Below are positions 22,140 to 32,932 of a stretch of 64,000 bases of DNA, in pieces. The translations under genes and the position numbers were made by a program. The stretch lies in the NCBI GenBank assembly GCA_007115705.1, contig QXEO01000553.1, forward strand, positions 11,678,910 to 11,742,909, written 5' to 3'. A model generated the notes under the pieces. That model saw nothing but the letters and a program-made list of their open reading frames with translations, was not told the origin of the DNA and did no database searches. How positions within the stretch are numbered: position 1 is the first letter of the stretch; every line of letters starts with the position of its first letter. Source of the stretch: Dactylis glomerata (lineage: Eukaryota; Streptophyta; Magnoliopsida; Poales; Poaceae).

Positions 22140-22766
22140 CTATAAGCATATAGATTAAAAACAATATTTGCCCCGTTCAGATTTACTAAGGATTGTTATC
22201 CAGTGTTTTCAGATTGCTCTTGCCCGGTTCTTTGAAACGCCAGCCGGCTGAGCAGAGTCACTTGGTGCAGATAGTATTAGGCACTTATTATGGAAAACCA
22301 AAAGCAATTCTTACAAGGAACTGTGGGACTCTATTATAGTATATTTCAGATAAAAAACAAACTACAGACTAGCGGGTAAGAAAGCAAAAGAGATTAACGC
22401 AATCAGCCAAAGCAGCGCAGCAAAGCGCGCCCCTCCTTCTAGTAATAGTTAAGACTAGAAAAAAGAGGCCTTTACCCAAGCAGGTGTCGTTGACGTCGAG
22501 GTTGGAGAAGGCCCTACAAATGAACACCGGGACGCCTGCACTGCCGCCTTCCGGTGAAGTCTTTGTTGCAGAGGCCGCTGCCGAGTCATCCCAAAGGGCG
22601 GAGCTGGAGTCGAGACATCCAGGAGAGGGGAGGATGCGCAGGTGGATGCCGGGTAGGGGGAGGACGCGCTGGCGGATGTCGGGCGGGGGTAGGCTCGCCG
22701 GTGCTCGGGAGTCAGGCCAAAGTGGTTCGTCGGTGCTCAGGAAGGATCGAAGGCAGCGGTCAAGAA
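22140..22766. other. Unassigned flank left of element J, with a possible minus-strand exon fragment
   Basis: The first half is AT-rich with no gene. On the minus strand, 22766-22475 is open and GC-rich in a frame with Pro/Ser-rich sequence ending FSNLDVNDTCLG. A GT donor-like site (GTAAAG) follows. It could be an exon captured in a transposon or a relic of the region J entered. I do not recognise the product. Confidence 0.3.
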
Positions 22767-23675
22767 TGTTGATGGATTTCGTGTCGCAAGAACACGGGGT
22801 ACCACGCGACGGACCCAAAGATTCGAACGCAGGGGGCTGAACGTGTGAGATCTAGGATCGCAACGAAACACGGTGACGGAAGCCTCGAGTTTTCGAACGC
22901 ACTACGCACTGCAGAGAGAGACACCGAGCTTTACCCAGGTTCAGGGCCCTCGTGGTGAGGTAACACCCCTACTTCCTGCCTTCTTGTATTACAACGTGAC
23001 ACCTCGCGAGGAGTACAAGGTCTTGGTTACAAAGCTCTAGCTGGCCAGAGGTTGAAGAACCTGCGTGCCCAGCTAGCAGCTTGGAGAAGATGAAGATTCG
23101 ATCCCCTCTAAGGGATGGCCTCTCCTCCTTTTATAGCGCCAAGGTCCTCCTTCCTCTTATCTTCTTGGGGAAGGGGTTGCCACACACGGCCAAGGAGGGA
23201 GGACAGCTGTAGACTACACTCTTCCGTGGACATAGTCTTCGTAGGGTAGTGGCACCGGTCCACCGGAGTGGGTGGAGGAAGCTGACGTCTTCCCCTGGCG
23301 CCCTGCACTGTCCACGCTATTTTTAGGGGGGTGGCCAACAACCACTGTGCCACTTTGGGCAGGCACAGCGAAAGTTGGTCTCCTCCCTGTCGGGGGTAGC
23401 GTGGACGGTACGCGGTCTTCTGTCCCTTATCTTCTTGCTCTGCACGCCAACGTGCTGAGCTGACGCGGACGTGGTCCCTCTCCTCACCAGCGGTGGCTCG
23501 TGAGGAGGTCTTCTGGTCCTTAGCAGTTTTGGCCGTCGTTCTCCTCGTGAGGCTCCTCCTCATGAGGGTCTTCTCCGTAGCGTGGGTCATTGATTCTCCC
23601 CTGGGCTAACGATGGGCCGATGACGGGGCCTAGGAGCAGGTGGACCGGGATACCCCGGTATCCAGAACACCGACA
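22767..23675 (-). repeat. Element J 3' LTR
   Basis: It starts TGTTGATGG and ends CACCGACA, and pairs with 51938-52846. Most differences from the partner are C/T or G/A transitions. A TATA box lies at 23128-23135. Confidence 0.9.
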
Positions 23676-24077
23676 GTAGCCCCCGGGAGCCCGGCCCGCG
23701 AACGCGCCCTCTCAAGGGAGCGAAGGGCCGGGGGCCCCCGAAGCTGCTGGGCCCTCCAATGGCACGCGTCAACAGCGCGGTCAGAGGACCATGTGAAGAA
23801 GCAGAGGTCGTGGGCACGTGGCACCCCTGCAGTTAGCGGAGCGAAGCGGCGTGGAGATCGTGCATAGTGAGTGGGGTAACGGGCGTTTTTTGAATCGTCG
23901 CGTCAAGGGCGACGTTTCGGAAACCGCGCCCCGGCCGCCCCCTTAAAGGCTTGGCAGAGAAGGCTCCTCCCCTTTCCCACAGCACATTGCCGCCGCCACC
24001 TCCCTGCTAAAGATCTTGCGCATCCAAATCCCCCTAGCCTCCAATCTCCTCGCTGCAACTCGCCCCCGCCCAGAGCT
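23676..24077 (+). other. J internal region: polypurine tract and presumed promoter/leader of the antisense gene
   Basis: Plus 23676-23687 is GTAGCCCCCGGG, so the sense strand has GGGGGCTAC directly against the 3' LTR, a PPT. Further on, CCTTAAAGGC (23941-23950) is a TATA-like site about 135 bp before the antisense ATG at 24078. A C-rich leader typical of grass 5' UTRs follows. No ORF of note lies in between. Confidence 0.55.
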
Positions 24078-24764
24078 ATGGCACCACGCAGGGCCGTTGT
24101 AACGCCCCGCCTTTTACTAAAGGCAGAACTCCTGTGTATCTGTGCCATTCCCTGGATCAGTAGATAGCACCACAGTACAAAATAAGTAATCATTGCAATA
24201 GCATCAATATTACAACGTAAATCCAGTTACATAGGTATTCAACCTTACGAGTACACATCATAAAGCATAGTTGCAGTGAGCCTCCATTCTTCATCACGTG
24301 CCACAGGCAGACATGTTGGAATGTAGTCTCGAGATCCTACTCCTGGTTCCTCACTCGAAATAAAACCTGCACGTTTGAATATGCAGCCCCAGAGGGGTCA
24401 GTACAATGATGTACTGGCAAATGACACATATTTGGTGGCATTTTTGTGGAAAGACTATACTACAATGACATTTGGCTGGTGGATCTCAAAGGCTGATTTG
24501 CATAAAGCCAATTTTATCCTATAATCCATTTTAATACTTTCTTTCAACAAATTTTATTTTTCAAGGGTCGAGACAACCCCCATACACTACATACTGGCCG
24601 GTATGTAGTTCTGGGCGTAACTCAACAAAGTTTGGAACCTCAGGTACCACCACCCCTCGGAGTGTATGGTCCTTAGTTCCTGCCTAGGGGTTTCTAGACA
24701 AATTTTAATAATTCAGAATCGGTGATGAGATTATTCCGTACATTCCATGTCTAGAGACTCAATT

Positions 24765-24815
24765 GTCCATAACCGAGGATACGGCTAATCGATTAGATTT
24801 AAACACCTTGCAAGG
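24765..24815 (-). promoter_or_regulatory. Paired palindromes (dyad block) in the L 3' LTR
   Basis: CTAATCGATTAG (24785-24796) and CCTTGCAAGG (24806-24815) are perfect palindromes 20 bp apart centre to centre. The 32-bp block 24765-24796 aligns ungapped with the blocks in A and K. Confidence 0.6.
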
Positions 24816-27800
24816 GTTGTGCACTTTCACCTTACGATTCATTTCATGCCCATACATGAATTGAAACGAGACCTTTTAGAAGGAGAGGACAACTAACTTG
24901 GCAAGCACCGTTCCCAACCTATAATTTGACTACCACCACTTCTTGCCGACAAGTTGTACTCCCACATTCTAATCAGTCAAGACAGAGCCCATAATGTCAT
25001 AAGGCTGCACTGGAAGTACACTAAGCATGGAAGACATAGCCATCTCTTTATTCCTGGGTGGCTGTCCCGAGCGGCATTCGGTTCCCACATCCTCTTATGA
25101 GGCTTGCGTCCCCGAACCCACCTACCTCGCCTCATCTTATCAAACCATTCCACCCAGGTGTTTCATTTTAGTTGAAGTTCTTAACTTTATCACAAAACAC
25201 TTTTCAAGTGATCTTAGCATGGCATCAAATTAACAAGTACTTAGCATCCTAACAGGTGGGGTTTGAGGGGTAGCTACACACTACTAGGACCTAAGCATTT
25301 GATAAAACAGTTGAGTAAAACACCTATCATGCAATACTACAAGAGGTGAGTATACTAATGCATAAGTAAAATGGGTAAGGGACATGTGTGTCACTTGCCT
25401 TCTGAAGATCACGACGTTCCACTTCTCTCAACTAAGCACGTAGCTCTTCGCACCAACTATAGCACAAGAAATAGTATACCATAAACAATCCATACAAACA
25501 CAATCAAACAAAACAAACAATTGAAAAGCGTTTGTTCAACGATTTAGTTTTATTGAGATGTTATGACAAGAAAGATATGGTAAAGGATCATGAATTGTGA
25601 GATATGGATCGGAGAGCTTAGTTGAGAAAGATCAATATGATTTGAGAGAGAATTGGTCTAGGCAAATATGATTGATGAAGTTTTTATGCTTTATCATAGC
25701 ATAAGAGTTTTAGGAATAGTTCATGTGTAATAAATTACACAAGAGTCAATTTGTGCAACTACAACACTATTGAGTAAATGTGACAACCATTACTCTTAAA
25801 TAGTATCTATTTGCACTTAGGAACTAGGCTAGGTTTTAAGAATGCTTGAATTACTCAATTAGCACATTTGCAAGTTGAATATTTCAATACATGTGAACAA
25901 AACTAAGTAGGCATTGGATTGGGTATGAATGATTGATATTGGAGGACATGGCTCAAATGGTTCATTGATCAACATGGTGTATAACACATACTATGGTACG
26001 GGTTATAACAACACCACATTAACAAAATCTAGGTTTGAGATGAATTCATATTCCACTCAAGTAGCACAATTGCAATTTGAATATATATGAATTAGACAAA
26101 ATATAATGAGTGAGATCTTTATGCTTTATCAAAGCATATTGAATCTTGGAATATCTCATGTGGGTAAATCACACAAGAGACAAAATAGTGCAATAGCAAT
26201 ACTATTGAATAAGTGTAACAACAATTATTCTTACATAGTATATATTACACTTAGGCTTAGGTTAGGAAAAGTGAAGCATTGTGTTACTCAATTAATTCAT
26301 TCGTTAATTGAATAGCTCTATGCAAGGTTAAGATTGAGTAGACATGAATAAATGGCTATAGGTAAAGGATATGGTTTAGGTGACGTGTGGAATATGGCTT
26401 TAGTGTTCCTGATGAGTAAGTAGGATTTGGTGAAGTACTATGATGTTGATCTGGTCAATACCATAGTAGCAAGGTGGAACTAAGATGGAAGGTATTCACA
26501 CTTTACTCAAATAACACTTTTGTAATTTGAATATGCGTGAACTAGATATGATGTACCTAGATGGACATGATATTGGATCAAAGTGATCTCAAGATGATAT
26601 TTGATAGCTAGGTATGATCATAGGGTTTTCTAAAGTAGAAGGGATCATTGATTGAAATAGAAATAGGATTAATCTATATAGAAATACTCAAATTCTCATA
26701 TTAGAATTTGAATAATTGTGATCTGGTTCAAGAAAATATGGGAGTGGTGCTACTGGATAGCTTGCAGTAATACAAAGTCACTGCAATTGGAATCACTCAA
26801 AAATAAGTTATAGAAATTGAATTATCACCGAAATAGTGATTTGGACAAATTTGAATGCACAAAGTGTGTGCACGTATCAAATTTGGATTTTCTTGATCCT
26901 ATGGTGTTCTACTTGATCAGAGGATTCCAAAGACTACAAATTTGTAATTTTTGGACACTTGGTTCAAAAGATATGAATTAATCATGCTAACAGAGAGTTT
27001 GATTCCAATTTGAATATAGTTTAAAATTGAACCCATAAAATATAATATTTTATGGTACTGCTAGATTCTAGACTTCCTAAGGATTCCAACAATATCTTAT
27101 TTGTTATTTTTGGACTTACAGAACAATAGATATGATTTTCTGAAGATCTAGATCAAATCTGATTTCATTTTCTGGTTTTAAACTCGGTTTGAATCTGGGA
27201 AGGCCGCGTGGCTGCTTCGGATAGGCCCGTACCGTTTCGGTCGGATCCGTGATTTGAGCCGTTGGATTTCATTCGATCTGGGCGGTCAGGATTGGTCTGT
27301 ACCGATTCAATTAGTGATCTAATCTTATCCTTAGAATCCAGATCCGACGGCTACAGACGAAAGAGGAGGGAGAGCTCACAGTGGTTAGGGTTCCGGCGAG
27401 GTCACCGGCCTGGGCGGCCAGATAGGTGACTCCGGCGATGCTCCGGTGGGATCTGGACGAAGGGGAAGGTGCGACGGCCTTCGGCGCGGAGTGACGGTCT
27501 CGGGAACGTGAACAACACCCTCGATTTCTTCCAGACGTGAGCGGGAGAGGCGGCTGGAGACGAGGCGGGCGGAGGTGAGCTTCGGGTGATGAAGCTTGCT
27601 TCGTTTTGCTGTGAGATAAATCAAGAGGAGGGCATCAGCGGGTGCGCACGAGAGTGGGGTGGAGGTTGGGAAGGGAAACAGCGGCTCGGCCTTACCTATG
27701 GCGCCGGAATCGAGCGGGTATGCCCGCAGGCGTGCGGAGCTCCGACGACAAATCGCGGCAGCCTGGCGGCGTTGAGTGAGAGGGGAAAGAGGGAGGCAGA

Positions 27801-27932
27801 GGGAGGAGGAGTAGGGGATTTATAGGGAGGTCTCGTTGCTCGATTTAAGGCCAGGAAACGGGCGGAATCAAGGGGAGTAACGGCGGCAGTTTCGGGTTCA
27901 TCTCCGGCGTGGATTTCGGATAGAGGTCAGTG

Positions 27933-27957
27933 ATGACAGGTGGGTCCCACCTGTCAT
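27933..27957. promoter_or_regulatory. 25-nt perfect inverted repeat in the L 3' LTR
   Basis: ATGACAGGTGGG and its reverse complement are separated by one base. The second LTR copy (36050-36074) is identical. On the sense strand it lies about 110 bp before the TATA box. Confidence 0.7.
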
Positions 27958-28629
27958 TGGCGGAAGAGGTGGAAAGGCATACCCCTTCGGGATTCAACCC
28001 GGTGGGCTGTGGGCCGCTTCCAGATCTGGGCCGGAATTCATCCCCGAGGCCTTTCTCTATTTTTCATTTTCTTTTCTTCTTTTCATTTTCTGTTTTCTTT
28101 AAAACTTCATATCCTTTTCAAATTTGATTCAAATTGCTTCAAACCAACTTTGTAAAGTTTCTAAAAATCAACTTAACATTCTAAGACAGTAAGAAACATG
28201 TTTTCATAAATAAAACTAATTTCCAAATAAAAACTCTATAATTCAGACAAGGGTTTATTTGCATAAACCAAAGTAGAAATAGGATTTTAAAGTAATTCTT
28301 TTAAAATCAGAGAATAAACTCTATAAAAATAGTTTTTGAAATATATTTGTAAAACATTCCTTTGGCATAGAAAACTTTATAAACCATTTTGTAAATATCT
28401 CTTTGCAAGATAGCTTGCATGGGTTTGAATAAACACAAGGTAGTATTTTGAAACTTGATCTTTCTCAAAGAAGTTCTTCAAGAAATAAATAGAGGATTTT
28501 AAATAGTTTTCAAACAGAGCTTTCAAATAAACTCAAAAAGTTTTAAATCCCTGTGAATTTTCAATCAACATAAGCAAAATAAAAACAAAAATTTTCCCCC
28601 AGAAATTGATAAAATCCTGGGTCGTTACA

Positions 28630-30629
28630 GACTACCACCCTTAAAGAAATCTCGTCCTCGAGATTGGGGAGGTTAGAAAGAAGGTAGGTATTAGGTTATC
28701 TGGGTTTAGGTATCTGGGTGGCTACCACCCTTAAAAGAAAATTCCTCTTGGTGGTATCTTGATGTTTCCTTAGGCACTTGCATTTTGTTCCCAGCTTGTA
28801 TTCACCATTGGGCCATTTTCCTTGAATTGCCCTTCTCAGAAATTTTGATGCTCAAAACTATGTTCAAAAGTGGGCACACCAAGGGTTCCATCCAATTCTG
28901 GTGATAAGCAGATATCATCCATCGCGTTGTCATCAACAAGGTAGTCCACATCTTCATTTACAATAGATGGGTGTCTATTCACAAATCTGGGCACCAACCT
29001 TCCTTATGGGGTTGCTTGAGGTAACCTTACTCTATTGTAGAGCTTTTTATCCAACGGGGTAGTTGTTGAACTACTTTGGACACTGAGGAGTCACTCTTTG
29101 GTTCAATCAGAGGACCAAGTTGAGTTGTCTCCTCTTTGGGTCATTCAGAAGACCAAGCTGAGAGGGTATACTCTCATCATCTCAACTTCCTTATCATCAT
29201 CCTTAGAGGTTCTTCATCTTATGGTTGCTTCATTATATCATTTTGCTCTTCAATTTTTCCACGATACCATTCTGTTCTGGTAACCTTCTTGGTTGTTGTA
29301 CATCTTCCAAGAATGTGTATCTAGCCTTTTCTTGGTCGGTCCTCACCAAGGCCAAGACAGCATACAGGCTATCACCATACCCCTTGTTGCTTTTTAGCTG
29401 ATTTTCATTCCAGAAATCTCAAAAGATAATTCAGTGCCAAGTGCTGCATGCTTGCCCCACGAACATGATGAGACCACACATCCCAATGAGTTAGGATGGC
29501 ATCTCTGCGGGCTTCTCATGTATTTCATAGGGGTAAACAGGGTGGACTCTGTAAGAGGCACTTGCACCTTTAAGGGACGGAAGGCCGCCTTATAACCAGC
29601 ATTGTTGAACCCATTCAAGTTACCGGAGCAAGTCGTGCTACTTGCCACAGGTACCAGATGGTCCTTAAGAATTCCTTTAGCAACCGTCTTCATAGTTGTT
29701 GAAAGGCGCTGAACAACTTGATCATATCTCGAAGATGAACTCCTTCTCAGGGAAAAGGGATCTGACGACACTCTCATGGGTAGGAACAGGGTTCCATGGA
29801 TTTGGAGAGGTGTCTCACAACATCGTACGTCGGGATGAGGTAGACTTCGGTGGCGCTGGGCTTTGGAATCAGGTGGGATTTTCATAGTTGGTGGTGGCAG
29901 TCTCTGTAGTGACTCTCGGGAGAGGGGAGAGTCCTCTTTTATAGGCTCAGGGGTAGTCGAATAGGCCGTGTGGGGAGTCGAAACGAAAAGTCAGGGAATT
30001 GAAGTCGCAAATGAACCGTCTCCGCATTCAAGGTCCACTGAGAAAACGTCTCCGAAATGTGCAGTCGTTCCTCACCGTATTTTTACGTTTTGGCCACACT
30101 GGCACACTATGGGGGGGGTGTAACATATCTATCCTCCTAAGGTCATGGTTTAAAGACGTCGCCTCTCATGTAGGTATGTCTCTTTAGGTGTGTAAAACCA
30201 ACATTATGAGAGCGAATAATAAGAGTAGTAGGAATGGTGATCAATCCATCCTGCACCCAAATCATTACTTCATACATGGCTTGCAAACCTCGTATTCTAA
30301 CTCTTGGTCAACCTCACTAGATTTTAAACCGAGTTTTGTAGAAATTTTTGGGACCAAGCTCCCGATTTATTTTTGAATTCGTAAACAAGGTCTACCGTTT
30401 CCTAACTAGGGTTTTGGGCAACTCGGCCGAAAGGTGATAACTCTTTGTATTGCAAAACTTTCAGCTTGCTGAATTTTGTGGAAAAACATCCATACAAGGT
30501 GTTACTTTGTTGAGCTTACAAGTCCAACTTTGTTTATTACAGGTAATAACCGAATACAATTGCTCCTGGGTCGACCATACTCTAATGTGTCTTCACCTAG
30601 TATCCGCGGCATCCTTCAGTCGTTCCACG
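28630..30629 (-). other. Element L internal region downstream of gag (no pol)
   Basis: About 2 kb occupies the place of pol but shows no protease, reverse transcriptase or integrase. Beside the LTR the sense strand reads AAGGGTGGTAG, a PPT. A similar GGTGGTAGCC-type site recurs near 28720-28735. A minus frame of 163 codons (29394-29885) has no domain I recognise. A TGTAACATA-like sequence after a G run (30112-30125) may be a relic of another LTR end. Confidence 0.5.
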
Positions 30630-31601
30630 TTACTGAGGTCTTGGAGCACCCTTCTCTAAACATTTATCCGCATAATGTCCCTTTTGTTTGCACTTGTAAC
30701 AAGTGATTGTCGAGAGATCCTTCATAACCACCGGTTTGGAGTGGTTTCCATTGTTTTCACCATCGTGCCTATGGCCATTGAATTTACCATTTCCATAGCC
30801 TTCGGAGAGGTGGAGTCTTCTGTGGGAATGTCCAGTATGGGTCTTGCCATCGCTGTGTTTCCTCTTACGGTTTTCCTCTTTTCTTATGTTGTTGTCCAGA
30901 GTAACTGCTTGGTCTAGCAGAGCCTGGTAGTTTGGAGCATAAGCGACTGATGGAGGTGTCTTCAGTTCCCCTTTGAGTCCACTGAGAAACTTATCTTTCC
31001 TCTTGGCATCAGTGTCGATGTCTTCTGGTGCGTACCTTGACAGAGAGCAGAAGTCATCCATGTTCTCCTTTAGTGTCCTGTCACCCTGCTTCAGAGTGCG
31101 GGACTCATTCTTCTTTAGATTCATAATGTCCGTGGAGATATGAGCATTACGAAAGCCTTCCCTGAAGGAATCCTAGTCCAGACCTTCAATTGGATTGGTG
31201 ACTTGGTAAGTATCCCACCACATTGCTGCTGGTCCCTCTAGCAGGAGGGCAGTGAATCTAATCTTTTCAGCATCTGTGCACTCACAGGTAACTAAGTCCT
31301 TACTGACTGAACGCAGCCAGTCATCGGCCACTATTGGGTTTGTGGCAGATGAAAACTTATTGGGTCTGAGCTTCAAGAAACGAGCTAGTCGGTCAACTTG
31401 GGGTGGGGGTGGTGGATTGTTGTTGTTCATGAGGTTGGTGCTTGCTTGGATGAATTGGGTCATCATCTGCATGAGCTGGGCTCGACCTGTGGCTAACTGT
31501 TGGACCACATCATAGAGGTTGCTGATGTTGTTGTCGCTGTTGTTGTTGTTGTTGTTGTTGTTGTTTTCATGGTGAGGCGGCATCTGAGGTGGTTTTAGCA
31601 T
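30630..31601 (-). pseudogene. Gag of element L, with one internal TAG
   Basis: The ATG at 31601 opens a 323-codon frame ending at 30630. A single TAG at 31173-31175 splits it; the frame is intact on both sides. Near the N-terminus lies a run of nine Asn encoded by a (GTT)n tract on the plus strand, then a Pro run. The gag core follows with FLKLRPNKF and GPAAMWWDTYQ. The C-terminus has a Lys/Arg-rich segment and a CCHC zinc knuckle, CYKCKQKGHYADKC. The frame ends shortly after the knuckle. With a read-through or repaired stop it would be a normal-looking Gypsy gag, so the damage is recent, in line with the young LTRs. Confidence 0.8.
31528..31564. repeat. (GTT)n microsatellite within the L gag
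   Basis: GTT repeats with one interruption (GTC GCT) encode a poly-Asn run on the minus strand. They lie in the variable N-terminal part of gag. Confidence 0.8.
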
Positions 31602-32200
31602 AGGTGAGTAATAGATAGATAGAACTAAAGAAGAAAAATTTCCTACCCAGACATAAACAACAAACCATGCAACAAACATACATAAATCAAACAATCGTTG
31701 AAAATTCCTTTAGATAAATTTTGGAAAAACACGCTGACAAAATAATATGGTCATACACCAATTTTGTATGATCATAGAAGCGTCTAAAAATTGTTAGTTC
31801 TATAAACTAGAATCTTGGTGGTCTGTTCTATTTTAGTTTCATTGTTCCATTTCTTATTTCCACTTCCCAATGCATCGTTGGTGTTGGGCAGCCTTCATAT
31901 CCACATTTCCTCGAGCTCTTTGTTGGTCTTCAATGTAGTTCTTCATGTTGGATCAAGGTCAACCTATGAAGTAGAAGTCTCATTCTTCTGGCACATTGTG
32001 TTCTTCTGTCCTTTCTTGATGGTTCCGAGAGTTGGGTCATCTAAGGGAATCATTTGAAAATGAAGTAGGCAAGAAATACAAGGAGTTTCAAGATGCAACA
32101 TTCTTTTTAAATAGAAGTAAGATGAGATAGAGAATTTTATCCTAGGGTCTTCCTATCTCTAATTCCAAACCTAGGGTCTCGATCCTACAGGCAACACTAT

Positions 32201-32212
32201 GCTCTGATACCA
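32201..32212 (-). promoter_or_regulatory. Primer binding site of element L (tRNA-iMet type)
   Basis: The minus strand reads TGGTATCAGAGC two bases after the LTR, the same PBS as in element A. Confidence 0.9.
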
Positions 32213-32881
32213 TTTGTAACGCCCCGCCTTTTACTAAAGGCAGAACTCCTGTGTATCTGTGCCATTCCCTAGATCAGTAGATAGCACCACAGTACAAAAT
32301 AAGTAATCATTGCAATAGCATCAATATTACAACGTAAATCCAGTTACATAGGTATTCAACCTTATGAGTACACAGCATAAAGCATAGTTGCAGTGAGCCT
32401 CCATTCTTCATCACGTGCCACAGGCAGACATGTTGGAATGTAGTCTCGAGATCCTACTCCTGGTTCCTCACTCGAAATAAAACCTGCACGTTTGAATATG
32501 CAGCCCCAGAGGGGTCAGTACAATGATGTACTGGCAAATGACACATATTTGGTGGCATTTTTGTGGAAAGACTATACTACAATGACATTTGGCTGGTGGA
32601 TCTCAAAGGCTGATTTGCATAAAGCCAATTTTATCCTATAATCCATTTTAATACTTTCTTTCAACAAATTTTATTTTTCAAGGGTCGAGACAACCCCCAT
32701 ACACTACATACTGGCCGGTATGTAGTTCTGGGCGTAACTCAACAAAGTTTGGAACCTCAGGTACCACCACCCCTTGGAGTGTATGGTCCTTAGTTCCTGC
32801 CTAGGGGTTTCTAGACAAATTTTAATAATTCAGAATCGGTGATGAGATTATTCCGTACATTCCATGTCTAGAGACTCAATT

Positions 32882-32932
32882 GTCCATAACCGAGGACACG
32901 GCTAATCGATTAGATTTAAACACCTTGCAAGG
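32882..32932 (-). promoter_or_regulatory. Paired palindromes (dyad block) in the L 5' LTR
   Basis: CTAATCGATTAG is at 32902-32913 and CCTTGCAAGG at 32923-32932. The only difference from the other copy in this block is one base (GGACACGG against GGATACGG), outside both palindromes. Confidence 0.6.

Larger units (their letters stand above)
24098..28629 (-). repeat. Element L 3' LTR
   Basis: Termini are TGTAACG and CGTTACA. It contains the paired palindromes (24765-24815), a 25-nt inverted repeat (27933-27957) and a TATA box on the minus strand (27818-27824). Confidence 0.92.

Noticed and set aside
29394..29885. 163-codon minus ORF in the L interior
   Set aside because: No recognisable domain and mixed composition; left as unassigned interior.
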